Below, piece after piece: positions 1 through 12,640 of a stretch of DNA of 64,000 bases. The DNA comes from Isoperla grammatica (lineage: Eukaryota > Arthropoda > Insecta > Plecoptera > Perlodidae), in assembly GCA_945910005.1 (NCBI GenBank), contig OX246741.1, positions 1,970,001 through 2,034,000 on the forward strand, read 5' to 3'. Each line of letters begins with the position of its first letter. The first letter of the stretch is position 1. Position numbers and translations under genes: made by a program. A model generated the notes under the pieces. It saw nothing but the letters and a program-made list of their open reading frames with translations, was not told where the DNA came from and did not search any database.

Positions 1-1030
1 TTGGGTGCGAGAGGTTGCAGAAAACATTGGTCAAATTATAGAGGTTGTAGGTCAGATTTAAATGGTGTAACGAGATGGGATGGGAAAGATCTGTTCGACC
101 GAATCCTCGTATATTTATGTGGCGTGATCTCGTGGATGGTGTATTTAAATGTCACATAAGTGCGACACGTTTAAGTTGTGTCAAAGATTACTGAGTTGGT
201 TGTGTGTCGGTGCAATTGTAACATTGATTGTTGAAGAAAAGAGCAGACAAACTATGTGAAATGATGACTCTAGACAAAATCACGCTTGTCAATCTAAAAC
301 GACCGTCAGTGGGTTTCAGTGTGCTGATTAATAACCTAGATGTTGGTGTTCTTGAAATACAAACGAACAACTCAACTGAATTTTACTTGTAAATTTATTT
401 GTGTACATACATTGTTGTACGTATTTGTTATTTACTGAAAATATAAAATGTTATCCCAAATTTCTACATATTATTGTGTTCTGTTCAAAATTTAAATTAT
501 ATGAAATCTTAGTAGTTCTTTGAATGCAGTCCGTGATGTTTTATAACGCCAAAACTAATCTTCGTTACTGGTCAGTAAACGGAATGGTGGCACATAAATC
601 TATGCAAGCGATGTTTTTACCACTTGCTAAATACCAAAATCACTGGACCATAAAATTAAAGATCAAGCTATAGTACTTTCATACTCTTGTTTCTTTCTCG
701 TGAATATTTCAACATAATACCCCAATTTATAATGATATAGCGAACGTTACTCGTTTCATGTAATAACCATTAAATATTGATTAATAACAGTGTGCAAATT
801 AACGATTGGCATTAGTGAATTAGAGTAGGTTAATCTTCTGCGTTTACATAGTTGAGGTCGACATTTCGTCGGCATAGCTTCTATCATCATCATCAGAAAA
901 ACATAGAGTATATTGATGAAGAAATGTAATTTAAGTAGGCTATTTGCTTTTTTTTATTATACTTACCGTTTAGTATATATTTTGTCTAAAACTTTCCACG
1001 CTGATGTACACATGTAAATAAGAAGAGTTA
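1..1030. other. unique non-coding DNA, no feature seen
   Basis: AT-rich unique sequence without a convincing exon, RNA gene or transposon end. The longest open frame here (60 codons, minus strand) has no recognisable motif and no splice context. A GTAAGT donor-like site on the minus strand near 965 follows only a short open stretch, so it was not called. Confidence 0.5.
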
Positions 1031-1535
1031 AGCACACACACACGCACACACACTACACCATTAACTAAAGCCATGTGCGGGGTGGGTATATACACTCGTG
1101 CATATGGATGTAAGCTATAATTAAACCTTTTAAGTTTCCCGGCATCTCGTTAGCAATCGTTCCTCTTCTTCTTCCTTGTTTGCCTACGCGCGTTAATGAG
1201 TGGACAACTCACGCGCTAATATATTTACTCATGTTCGTGTTTTGTGCGCATACACAGACTTAGCTGAACGTGGCAACACTAACTCGTATGTGAGGTGAGA
1301 TGAAATGAGGAGTAAACTAGCCGTATGGCTTTTAGCGAGGCGTGAGTTGTCATTGTGCGCAACAGATAGGGGCCGGCATATCTTCATTGTTGAGTGCATG
1401 TGTAGCTGTCAGCGGAGTTTTCATCTAAGTGCTTTTGACGGCTGGATGATGATGATAGGCCAATCTAACAAGGTTCATTGTTGAGACATTGTTGCATACA
1501 ATGTCAAGGTTTATTACCATCTGACCCTCAAGGTG

Positions 1536-1660
1536 TTGCGTTGCGTTGCGTTGCGTTGCGTTGCGTTGCGTTGCGTTGCGTTGCGTCGCGTTGCGTCGCG
1601 TTGCGTTGCGTTGCGTTGCGTTGCGTTGCGTTGCGTTGCGTTGCGTTGCGTTGCGTCGCG
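1536..1660. repeat. (TTGCG)n microsatellite, 25 units
   Basis: An uninterrupted pentanucleotide array of 25 units, of which three are TCGCG variants. It has one CpG per unit, two in the variants. Because 5 is not a multiple of 3, all frames read as a repeating pentapeptide; the plus frames give Ala-Leu-Arg-Cys-Val and the minus frame Asn-Ala-Thr-Gln-Arg. The open frames that cross it are therefore composition artefacts, not genes. Confidence 0.97.
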
Positions 1661-1961
1661 TTATATGTACACGCTGTCGTTCGTAGCCTGCTTTGCGTAC
1701 ACGTCTACGCGCCCCGGTTTGTACAATACCGATAATTTGCTTCCCCTCGCTTTTTGTAGCTGCAATACTAAGACACAAAATGAACGTTTTAGCCCTCGAC
1801 ACATGCAGGTCACATTCGCAGACGCTGACTCACACAATAACGCACTCACTCAACTCACAGTCAGCAGACTTTTATTCCGTCAACAGGCGACTGACGAAGT
1901 ACGACCGGGCCTAGGCCTAACATGCCTACAAAAATGTACCCACATTCATTTAAATACTTAG

Positions 1962-3385
1962 TAGGTATTAATTAAAATCAATATGAATAAAATTGTATTG
2001 ATATTTATTTTGTTTTATTAATTCATGCTAGAAAGCTGTTTTCTGGGCATTTTGCACGCAAATTTGAATTAAAAATGTTTCGCCTCTTTCGCCCCAGACC
2101 CCGTGCTTGTCCATGGAGTTCGTAATCCTTACACTTTGTTTGTCCCAGTTTGCAATATTCATAATACGGTCACCTTATCTTGAATACTTTCCCTCTTTCT
2201 CTACATCCTTATATATTCGTGGGACATAATAGTTATAGCTGGTGTGATTTGTTGGATAGATTTGTCTCTAGGTCAACGAACTGAGTAGGTTTGTACTTGG
2301 CTAAGTTTAATAGCAACTTATCTCATGCCCTTGAGAACCTGGTGTGTACTTACATCTTATCATATAGTGTATTCATTCGGTTAATAGTTGTGCAGAGGTA
2401 AAACTAAACTGTAAGCTTGGCAGAGCATTGGACATTTTCAATGGCAAGCTACAACGACGCCTCTGCGATACTTGCGACGTGGGATGGTGATAGAAATTGT
2501 TCGGAGTTACCTTGGTTGATTCTTTAGATTAGAAACGAACAGTTTACTTCACTTTTTTAGAGTAACATTGAATACGCTTGCACATGTGACAAAACACTTC
2601 CATCGACCAACCTGTTGCATTTCTTGCGAACGGTGTCTGTGTTGTTATGAGGGACCAACTGAAAATCATATATTCCCTTAGTTGTAGTTTTATTCGCTCT
2701 CCATAAGCGAACCAAGTGGTTTCAAGTTAGACAAGCAAGTTGGTTGGTCAAACACAAATTAGAAAAAGTTAGAAGCGTTAGCGTCCAACCGACAGAAGAG
2801 GCGAGAGATTCGATTCCCGCCACCGTCAATTTTGACTGAAGGGTGTTTCGTTAGCGGGTATTCCTTCTCCGAATATATAACTACCCTTGTGTGTACCTTG
2901 TTATTTACCTGAAAAGGGGACCATCTAATAATCCTAACGGGTACCCTACCGTATGGGAGTTGCTTCTTAGTTCATGTGCAGTGTTATTGTCTCCTTAAGA
3001 AGGGAACACCGACTAAGAAAACATGGTAAGAGTATTATTATCATTTGTGACTCTCAGATAAGAAAGTATAATAATAATATTGCAGCCTGTCGCATGTTTG
3101 AAACGCACCACGCGAAGTGCCACACGTTGCATCACCCTACTGGGGAGGACCAAGGGCCGACGACAATGCTATCTGTCGGCCGCCTCCCTCGACATGTCCG
3201 GTATTGTCACTGAATGTGCCTACAAATATGGCAATGCTCGTAATTCCCTTACGGCAGTGTCGGTGGGCCCACCTTTGCACCTTGTCACTGCGGTGGGCAT
3301 TCTCTAGTGGCGATTAATTTGCGATTGAATAACGCCTACGATTTGCGTTGCGTACGTGCCCGGGGTTAATTCGCGCGTATCCTCT
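1962..3385. other. unique non-coding DNA with one degenerate tRNA-like B-box
   Basis: No coding exon could be supported. Around 2795-2825 there is a GATTCGATTCCCGCC motif resembling a pol III B-box (consensus GGTTCGANNCC), probably a worn SINE relic. At 3392 a pyrimidine-rich acceptor-like tract ends in TTTGCAG. The sequence after it is open in more than one frame for a short distance, so no exon is called. Confidence 0.4.
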
Positions 3386-3909
3386 TTGCAGGTGCTGCTA
3401 CCGGCTGCACCAACAGTACGCGGTGCAATAATGAATCAAACAACACAATCGGCACGGGATTTATCTGCTGGTTTGTTTGTTTGTTTGTGCAGCCCACGGT
3501 GTTTATAAGGCGCTAAGCTGCTCTACACAACGATGTCGTATCCGGGTGTCAGCACAATTTTTAACACAATTTTGCTACGTACCGGCTGTGCATACCGATC
3601 ATTGTCCGTTTGGTTCATTGTTAAGACCGATAAGGCATTGGTGGTTTTGTTTGCATATATGCATCGCTGATTGTATTTATATACATGGCCATACATTAAC
3701 GCCGTATGTGTTATGTATGTATACGACGCTTTTAGTTAATTCAGTTCGTGTTTGTGCTTATAAAAGCCGAGTAATGTGCGGCCTATGTCGTCGCGTTCAC
3801 TGATCAACATTGACTTTATCTCAGTATTGTGATTATTAAAGTATACAAATGTGAATTATTTTGTATAAATTCCACAGACAAAAATACCAAGTTCGTTTGA
3901 CTGACTTAC

Positions 3910-4104
3910 CTTTTATACTTTTTGAACTGTACCCTGACCCCATGATAAAGTATGTTGGTTACTGCAAGAGGTTTAGGTAAATCTTCTCTCAAATGATTCT
4001 CTTCGTTGCGATAATTGTCGTCCTCCAAATCTAAAACTCTAATGTTTTCATAAGTAAGAGCTAGTTTACAGTCGGGCATGCACGATTCTTGTATTATTTT
4101 ATCT
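3910..4104 (-). CDS. candidate internal coding exon, unknown protein
   Basis: Read on the minus strand, this 195-bp stretch is open for 64 codons. It ends at a near-consensus donor (AAAAG|GTAAGT, GT at 3909-3908) and begins after an AG (TCAG, ending at 4105). Both exon ends fall in phase 2, which is internally consistent. The predicted peptide starts DKIIQESCMPDCK, is rich in charged residues in the middle (LDLEDDNYRNEENHLRED) and ends ILYHGVRVQFKKYK. I do not recognise the family. The upstream acceptor has a poor pyrimidine tract and directly abuts a SINE-like sequence (4106-4230), so the true 5' edge may differ. A 64-codon opening can occur by chance, so confidence rests mainly on the donor and the peptide composition. 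Confidence 0.35.
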
Positions 4105-4105
4105 C

Positions 4106-4230
4106 TGACCAGCCGGCGCAGCGGCCGTGATCGCCGTAGAGGTGCCGGGCTCTAATCCTGGCTCGGGCATGGATGTACACAAAACACGTATTGTGGTGGT
4201 TTTCGTCTCCATCTACCACACGCGCTCATC
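4106..4230 (+). mobile_element. tRNA-derived SINE-like fragment
   Basis: A GC-rich head with a tRNA-like layout: an A-box-like part (GCGCAGCGGCCGTGATCGCCG region) is followed about 35 bases later by GGGCTCTAATCCTGG, a diverged B-box with a short T-stem. A low-complexity GT/AC-containing body follows. No TSD or poly-A tail was found. It is more likely a SINE relic than a tRNA gene because no acceptor stem closes. Confidence 0.4.
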
Positions 4231-4842
4231 GCCACGATTACCCTTGTTGCCAGAACGTGAGACTTATAATAGCCCAATTATCACCACGATTACGTGATAA
4301 TATGAACTCTCTTTGTAAATTAATTATGTTTACTTTGTATCGTGTTGGATAGTTTGTTTTGAAATAGACTATTATGCTGCCGTATAGCGTGGACTAAACG
4401 CGCAACCGCTCGTCCCAGCAGCAACCTATCTGTCTACGGCGTGTAATCTGATAGCAGTATTTCTTGTCATGATTATTTAAAGTGTACAGCCGATTTGTCA
4501 TATTCTCGGGACGTGCGCCTTCCCTGGTATCGTATTTTTTGTCGCTAATTATGTTGGCATCACTTGGGTGGTCTTATCGTTACACACGTATGTAATCTGC
4601 TGCTGCGCTGCTATCAATTATCTCCTCGTAGAAGATGATCAACCAGGAGGCTGAACAAATGGTAGTTTCGTTTAATTGGCCCGACCGGTTGATGGTTGTT
4701 TTATTATTAAATATAATAATAATTTCCGACGTGTTGACACGGACAATTGTGATGGTTGGTCCGTCAGCTCGAAGGCCGCTCGGCCATTCGTTCTCTAGCT
4801 AAGTGGGTAAATGGGATGGGGAAAAAATTGCCAAGAGAAACA

Positions 4843-4912
4843 AAGCTGTGGGCTCGTTTGGCTGTCTTGCTTGTGCGCAGACGCGGGACCTGGGTTCGAG
4901 CTCGGCCCACTC
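4843..4912 (+). mobile_element. tRNA-like SINE head relic
   Basis: A TGGGCTCGTTTGGC segment resembles a pol III A-box and CCTGGGTTCGAGCTCGG resembles a B-box/T-arm, at tRNA-like spacing. There is no closed acceptor stem, so an intact tRNA gene is not supported. This is one of many such heads scattered in the window. Confidence 0.35.
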
Positions 4913-5835
4913 ACGCGTTCCATTCATTACACGGATGACGTAGTTTTAAAATATCGTAAAATAAGTTGTTTATTCACCAATAAAACTTAGAACTATACTG
5001 TGTAAAAAGGTTGGCTATGCATGTAAAAGTGATGTCTCCTCTTAGTCAACCGATGGCTCGTATGCAGTAGCATACAGTAGTTTTTGTCTAGAATTTGTTA
5101 ACCTTGCGTGGGTTTTCAATCTTCTTTTAGTTGGGCCACGAATAATTTGCAAAAGGTGACATATACATATACCACCGTAAGTTGTTACTGAGGATTTACA
5201 TACCCAATTGTCTTGCTAGCGTCAACAATATATGTTGCTAATGCTCGCTTTTGGATGTGTTGTGCTATAGACCTACCTCTTCCTATTAAAACTGTTTTAC
5301 CAGAATATTACCAACCCACCATGTTATTTATTTATGAAATGCGAATCTCTGTGTGTTTTTCTTTTCCAAGTGTCAAAGATTCACATCCGAATAACGAAAT
5401 TAACTTCTGCTCCAAAATGAACGATCGATTCACTTCCTGTTTGTGTAAATGTGATGAGTGAATGTTGGAAGTATAAATGCTTTCCCTTTCCCCCAAGACA
5501 ATGCTCAACAATTAAAAATCTAAATACAAGATACAGTAAAATTGATTGAAAGTGCATTTTATTGCGTACTTTGCCTACAAAAGCTTGAAGCCAGTGTTGT
5601 TCCTTTCGTGCTAGAATAATATAAACCGCGATTTTTTTTATTGCCGACGAAAAAAATGTCGTAAGTTAGCAGACTGTTTTCCGGCCTGTTGCCTCTCGAT
5701 CTAAGCGTGAAATGGAATGGACGGGCGTCTGGCCTGGTTGTTGTGGGGTCCGGACACTTGATACGTCGATATTATGGCCGGTAGCACCACTCGTATGGCG
5801 GACACGACTCGTGCTGGGGTCCGTCCAGCGCCTGC

Positions 5836-5837
5836 CT

Positions 5838-5900
<63 letters not shown>

Positions 5901-5933
5901 GCCTGTCTGTCTGTCTGCCTTCTGTCTGTCTGT
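5836..5933. repeat. (GTCT)n microsatellite with a B-box motif just 3'
   Basis: Tandem GTCT units with a few GCCT interruptions, explaining the overlapping Cys-Leu-Ser-Val and Asp-Arg-Gln-Thr open frames on both strands. Directly downstream (5943-5965) is TTGGGTTCGATCCTTGG, a B-box-like motif, so the microsatellite may sit inside an old tRNA-derived element. Confidence 0.92.
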
Positions 5934-6654
5934 CCTGCACTCGTCTTGGGTTCGATCCTTGGAGCAGCTTGGAGTACCCTGGCTGCTGGGTCCCTAAACA
6001 GATAGTATAGACATATTAATACTGTTCCATCTAGGCAATGATGATGCATGATTTTCGGTCGGAAACAAGATGACAGGTACCGTGCATAATATTGTTGTCA
6101 TACATTTTGTAATGCTCAACACCGCTAATGGTGTGTTGGGGTTGACATCTCAGCGCAAGTGGTTTCATTCATAGCATATATGTCACCCTGCAATAAACAA
6201 CCCCCTTCGCCGCTGTGTCGCAATTCTGTCCATGCTAATGAAACGCTAATAGAAGTTGATTGGGACCACCAGATGACGCCCCTGGCCCGACCCATACGTG
6301 CGACGAACTCCGCATGGCTACATGGCATGGCTACATGGCTACACATCTGCATGGCTACACAGAAACAAAGGAACTGTAATAAAGGATTATTGTTACCATA
6401 TTCCGATCCTGATTTTTGTGCGGTTTTCATTTCCTATTGTCTGTTCGTATCCTCGGTAGACACGGCTCGCGTCGGCAGCCTAATGTCATAGCATTAGCGC
6501 ATGCGTGCTGGGGGCGTCACGTGACAGTCTTCGGCCGGTCAAGCGGACTGCTACCGTTACCGACAGTTATTGGGTTTTCAAGACATGCCTGCAGTGGTTT
6601 TTTCCTGGGAGTATTTGTGGGTACACACACGATTGATAGATCATGATAGATGGA

Positions 6655-6695
6655 TATAGCCGGGTGATCTGGGTTCGATCCCCAGTCGGGGAAAA
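6655..6695 (+). mobile_element. tRNA T-arm-like SINE relic
   Basis: CTGGG-TTCGATC-CCCAG forms a perfect 5-bp T-stem with a canonical loop, preceded by AGCCGGGTGAT. No D-arm or acceptor stem is visible upstream, so a functional tRNA is rejected. A SINE head fragment is the better reading. Confidence 0.4.
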
Positions 6696-7248
6696 CTTTT
6701 GTTACAATTGCTCTATATCCCCACCCGAATTTGAACTAAAACTAATTATGTTTTGAAGACATTCGTACTACGGGTTCGGATGAAACAAGTTTATGTTGAT
6801 TCGAATTTGACTGACTGTATTTTTTTAAATAAATAATCTAAGTTTCGTGTCTAGAAACAGGATACTTCTAATTAATTTTCATAACGTTAAGCAAACTTTG
6901 CAATTCTATTATATTCTAATCGAGTGTGCGTGTGTGGCTTAGCCGCACCGTTTCAATAATAACAGCGACTCGTGTCGTGGGCTCGCATTCACCATCCAAT
7001 GTGCAATTCAAACATTATACCAGTATACGATCATTGAACTATGCTCGCACTTGTATTGGCCAAGTACAACGTTTAATATTTCTCGTGTAATTGATAATTA
7101 TACATTCCCTCAATCTTTCCAGTCGGGCGCTACACGTTTAAACAAGTTTGATAGAATTCTCAAAAGTGTGTCGCCGCCCTACATATACTGCTCTCGGTTA
7201 CAAACCTGGAACAACACTTCGAGCGAGCAACCTTCCCTCGTGGTAACA

Positions 7249-7836
7249 TGTGAACGGAGCCGTCACACAAGCCACGAAGACTCCACACACGGTCATCCGT
7301 CTCAAGAGAATCAACAGGTGACACTGAACGGAGCCGTCACACAAGCCACGAAGACTCCACACACGGTCATCCGTCTCAAGAGAATCAACAGGTGACACTG
7401 AACGGAGCAGTCACACAAGCCACGAAGACTCCACACACGGTGATCCGTCTCAAGAGAATCAACAGGTGACACTGAACGGAGCAGTCACACAAGCCACGAA
7501 GACTCCACACACGGTCATCCGTCTCAAGAGAATCAACAGGTGACACTGAACGGAGCCGTCACACAAGCCACGAAGACTCCACACACGGTCATCCGTCTCA
7601 AGAGAATCAACAGGTGACACTGAACGGAGCCGTCACACAAGCCACGAAGACTCCACACACGGTCATCCGTCTCAAGAGAATCAACAGGTGACACTGAACG
7701 GAGCAGTCACACAAGCCACGAAGACTCCACACACGGTCATCCGTCTCAAGAGAATCAACAGGTGACACTGAACGGAGCAGTCACACAAGCCACGAAGACT
7801 CCACACACGGTCATCCGTCTCAAGAGAATCAACAGG
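7249..7836. repeat. 74-bp minisatellite, 8 near-identical copies
   Basis: The CCACGAAGAC landmark recurs at 7272, 7346, 7420, 7494, 7568, 7642, 7716 and 7790, an exact 74-bp period. Copies differ at only a few sites: C or A in GGAGCC/AGTC, and one C-to-G in GGTCATCC. Near identity implies recent expansion or active homogenisation. The flanking DNA is unique. Open frames crossing it are artefacts. Confidence 0.97.
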
Positions 7837-8057
7837 ACTGCCGACGATATTTCATTCGTCCCTGCGAGTGGTCCCATCATTTCCATATCAATTGTACTTC
7901 TAGTTCAGTCACCATCGCCACACTAATCCTCTTGATACCCATGGGTGCATGGTGGCCACTTGCCAAACGATTATATTTTAATTCAATTATTATTATATAT
8001 TATATAGACCGGCTTTAGGATATTTGTTAAAATGAATCTGTGCGCAAGTTTATGAAC

Positions 8058-8118
8058 GTTGAGGCGACACGTGTGACGCGACGCGTTGGCTTCGAAGACG
8101 GGTTCGACCCCCGGACGA
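8058..8118 (+). mobile_element. tRNA-like SINE head relic
   Basis: GACGGGTTCGACCCCCGG matches a B-box/T-arm, and a GC-rich stretch upstream (GGCGACACGTGTGACGCG) lies at a roughly tRNA-like distance. No complete cloverleaf closes. It is called only as a relic. Confidence 0.3.
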
Positions 8119-9498
8119 GGCGGAAGTCTCTGTAGCTTCAGGATGCCCCTCACTGAAAACCAATCTTCGATAATGTCTACAAGTTACGATACGTGTAGTT
8201 TGCCAACATATAGTCATAGTTTGTCAAGATATTGCGAAAGCTATAGTAGGTGTCACTGTCAGCGCATGATCGATTAAAAAAAAATAGTTGCAAATTGAAC
8301 TGTACCATTTTGGTACTAACAATACAATTTTGTATGAGAGTGAGTGAGACAGTGATCTACCCCGATAGTGATGTCGCCCGCGGGGGCTGAGATTTGACGA
8401 CCCTCGTACCGCCCTCACCCCCTCAGTAGTATAACACGAAGCCGCTAAAATGTTTCGGCAGCTCAAAAAGTCGATCCTTTTTAATCCAATTACCGTCCGA
8501 TGTAACGCTTTTTCTAATCCGTTCAAACAAATCGCCGTCTCCGAAGGGGTAGCTTTGTCCTTGACTCGCAGTCCCCCCCCCCTCGGCTCTCCCGCCCCTG
8601 ATGTGCTAGGGGAATATCACACATGCTTCTGTTTGTTTATTAAAATATACTGAAACTTGTAAGAACCGCTGTGTCCTCCCAGAACTGTGACGTCATAACT
8701 CGACGTGGTCCTGTACGAAGCGACCGTTGCTCCTAAAGTATTTGTTCGTTTTCCCCGGCGATTCTAATTCTGTGTATCACTTAGTGGTAAATTACAAAAG
8801 CTGCAACGAAAAATACAAGTTTTCCTTATATCGCCCTTCGCATTTGATATTCCCTATTATGAGGTGACCACGTGACTGCACTGATTACGTTTTCTCAACC
8901 TGAGTTTTTGTTTTGATAAGTATGAAATGAAGTAATTGAAAATGTTCTTACTAATGCATTAACGCTGGTATTATTATGATCAACTTGTTGAATAAACCGA
9001 TGTATGACTGAATTACAATTGAATTTTTATAAGCGAGCCACATGGCGGACATGTGAGTGGTCGTCCCAAAAGCAACAATCAAAATGCAAAACCCGAAATA
9101 GCTGAGCTGTCAACTTCTATAAAAAGAACGGTTCCGCATACCAGGTTTTCGGAAATAATGCGGAAACCGTCAAAGAGACGCGATAATCCGTCGATGGCAA
9201 ACGGCGGCTTAGCGTCGCAACTCGTTGCATGGCCCGTGTGAGACAGTTCGCTAAGAAGGTGGCTGGCTAGGCCTATAACCGAGGAAATTAATGGTTGCCG
9301 AGTGAATAAGACGTCTTAAGAGCTGTCGAGCGCACAAAGGGCTGAGGAGAATCTTTTGATGTAGCGCGAAACAATGCCTGTACCGCGCATGCGTGCGTGC
9401 TGCGAGGATTACACTGGACGATGATGACGACGCCAACTGGTGGAGGCTGTGATGACGGCGGTTGTCCTCATCTACTGGCGTCATGTGTTGCCAATGCC

Positions 9499-9600
9499 AC
9501 CCCTAAAGTGTGCAAGTACACATGAAAACTGAACAGAGAACAACTGAACCCCTAAACTGTGCAAGTACACATAAAAACTGAACTGAGAACAACTGAACCC
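9499..9600. repeat. two-copy 49-bp tandem duplication
   Basis: The motif ACCCCTAAA...GTGCAAGTACACAT...AACTGAA occurs twice in tandem at 9499 and 9548 with a few substitutions. GTGCAAGTACAC is a near-palindrome in each copy. Confidence 0.85.
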
Positions 9601-10059
9601 TGCGAACAAGTCAATGATTGGTGTTCAATAAGCTCAGGTTCGATCCAGTGAAGAGTTTGTCTGTGACAATCGTTCGTATACGTTGAGAATGTGCTTGGAA
9701 TGTTTTGATTCTGTTGTGCGTACATCGGCCACGTGTTTGACTGTGTTCATCACCGTCGACAGGTAGGGCGTGAGGCGGCCACACCCGCTACTCGGTACTC
9801 GGGCCATGTTCCTGTCACCGCCGTCAGATCGGTGACTGCGATGCGATACCAGCGCCCTTGTGACCTGTGCACGCAACACATCCACGGGGCTAGTAGACCT
9901 CAAACATATGGAGACACAGGTCCCAATTCACCAAATCTGTTTGGCAACCAAACGAAACTCCGATTACCAGCTGATCGGTGTTTAAAAGTTTGGTGCAACC
10001 GGCCCTCAAATTAACAAATTGATTCCGCTGCAAAGTAACCAATTGTTATCTCCGCCATC

Positions 10060-11740
10060 GAGGATTTAACAATCAAACAACAATGAACAATTGGCGGCTA
10101 AACTCCTCCTCATAATAGTCAATTTTCTTGCCACCAGAATGAGTCTATTTGAGTGAACATTCCAATAGGTTGCGTAGGGACATCCCTTGTATAAATACAT
10201 TCGCGTGCACGTTACACGTGAAGCACCTGACTCCATCACTGCACACGGGACTCGAACCAACGCCATGTGTGGAAGTGCGCGCGCAGCCTAATGATACGAG
10301 ATGACGCATGCGTAGACGTGTGACATGATTATGAGGCTGATGGATAACCAAAACAAACACCGCGCGTCTTCAGGTCCCGAGCTACGCCCAGTATTGTTTA
10401 ACTCCGGAGGCCTTTCATCACCGAACCATATTACTTACTTGAAAGACATGCCCGTTATACATTTTACACGCGTTCATGTAGGTTACCCCACTCTACTCGG
10501 TGTACAATGAATGTGTCTGCAATGACGAAGATTATAACTGGGTACGTTAACTTAGCTCTATGAATAGTTAGGGGTGAATAATTAACATTTTGGCTGGAGT
10601 CTTGATTAGTTTGAGAGGATGGTTACGGGACCTCAGAATTGTGTGTAAAAGCAATGTCGCATCGCTTATTTCAAGTGAGTTCAATATAAAAGGGTGAATG
10701 CATTGAATCCATCTCAGGGCGAGTAAGATATATATACGGATGTGACGTAGACAGAGTTTAGCAAGGATTCTGCTCGGTGCTCCCATATAGCCAGAGTTAT
10801 AGAATCATAGACCAATGACCCAGAATGATTTCTCTCCTCCCAGAATAAAGGTGGTCACCGTAAAAGAAGAAGAAGACTCATCAAATAGTACAACCAATCA
10901 ACAAGGCCATCAGTCAACCCGCCACAGCCAATATACTCAGTGGGACGTATGTATGTAGGTGTGCGAGTAATCTGTTAAAATGTTGTTTGGGCATAAAGAC
11001 GTATCCGTGCATCGAGGCTATCGAGACTATTGACGCTGATTAATGCTGTCGCCATTGGAACGCGGCTCGCACAGTCATACCATTCATTACTTTATAAAAA
11101 TATAATTTGATGTAATCGTGGTAGTCACACTTAAAATAATGTTATTCATATAATATTTTCCATCGAACTTGAAAACTAACGTGTTGCCCAACAGGACCAA
11201 GTATAAGTTAACACCGTCTTGCTCTCAGTATGAGCAGAGACCAACCTCGACTCACGTTGGTGGTGACTTTATTCCTTTTACTTCACAACCTTTCTCTTCA
11301 AACAGCGTATTTTATCAACCTGTATAATAATTAGTTGCACTGTCCACCTATTGCATATCATGCAACTCAATACCGCCGTTCCATCTTTCTCCGTTTCATA
11401 ATATATACGGATACCGTCTCGGTTGGTTTCCAAGCCTGGATAACGACCTGTTAATGATCGTTGTTAGTGACATGATCGATATACATGGAAACCCAAAACG
11501 TGTGATCAGTATGCTGTAAGGGTCGCATTTCAGGGTCGCCTTACTTGACAGTCTGCAAGCATCTTCTAGTATTAGTTATTTAATTTTCAAACGACTAGAG
11601 AAGATCGATTAAAAAATCGCTCTAGGCCACAAGATAAATTATCTCTTGATATTTTTAATGGTTGGCTCTTCAAGTTAGCGCCATAGTGAATAGCTAACAA
11701 AGATTTTGTTATTAAATTTCTAGCCAAAGTTGTTATAGAC
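10060..11740. other. unique DNA, one minus-strand B-box relic
   Basis: No supportable exon. On the minus strand near 10245-10262 there is GGTTCGAGTCCCGTG, a B-box-like motif preceded by a GC-rich head, probably a SINE relic. The open frame on the minus strand at 10568-10786 has no recognisable domain. Confidence 0.35.
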
Positions 11741-12179
11741 TAGAATCAAATTTGCATGAAAAATCCATTATTTTTATCACAAACATGTCCGAATGTGTAG
11801 GCGAGTTTTTTAATCGTACTTGCAATATTTTTCTAAAATGTGTAGTGCTGAATGTTCTCGTGTCTTATTCTTTAAAGTCAAAACTTTTCATGTACCTGCT
11901 TACAACAAAACTGGAAGCCGCATTTTACTGCGGCTTATTCCTTATTCACTCTGCATGCAATGTATATCGAACTCGGGGCATCCTGAGTTCCGTCGCAGGG
12001 CAGAACCCCTGGAACTCGAACTGTTCCACTCTCCCTCTTACTGCAGGACAGTCAGCACCCCCGCACCCTTCCGAGACACTTTTATTCATCCACTTACGTT
12101 CGATTTGCACTTGATATTTCTTCAGCCAACAATACTTTCTTTCGCTTCCAAAATAATTCTACTTTCTCACCGTTTTTAA

Positions 12180-12640
12180 CGGTCTCCTCCACTCATTGCT
12201 ACTTTCCAATCTACACCACTTATCAACAGTAAGTGGTTTTCCTTCTTTTTACCTTGACCGTTCTTAGGTGTCTTCCTAAAGTCTTCACAGTATTCGACAA
12301 CAAACGACCAATTTGTTCTTTTAATAATCTCCATAATATCTAACTCTAAAATCTCCACACGCTGTCAACCCTCGGTGTTTCTTCTTCCAGTTTCACGTTT
12401 ATTTTCTTCTACAATCTCTGTTCTGTCTTCCTAAAGTCTTCACAATATTCGACAACAACGGTAACTCTAAATCTGCACCCGCTATCAACCCTCGGTGTCT
12501 CTTTCACCTCCACAGCTGGGTGTCTCTTCTTGTACTTCCATATCTCGTTGACTCTTTTTCTACCTCCAATGCTCGATGTTTCTCCTTCAATATCCATCAC
12601 TCTATTTACTACAATCTCGCCAAGTTATCAACACTTGTTC
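12180..12640. repeat. pyrimidine-rich degenerate duplications (~156-bp offset)
   Basis: The plus strand is strongly CT-rich. TCTTCCTAAAGTCTTCACA followed by TATTCGACAACAA occurs near 12270 and again near 12426, and CAACCCTCGGTGT follows each copy. A third, more diverged copy may follow (CTCGATGTTTCTCC). It is an old tandem duplication. The strand asymmetry explains the open frames on both strands. Confidence 0.6.

Noticed and set aside
1425..1961. Asn-Ala-Thr-Gln-rich and Cys-Val-Ala-Leu-Arg-rich frames
   Set aside because: Translation of the TTGCG microsatellite and its flanks.
7249..7836. CRISPR array
   Set aside because: Direct repeats are contiguous with no unique spacers, and the DNA is eukaryotic.
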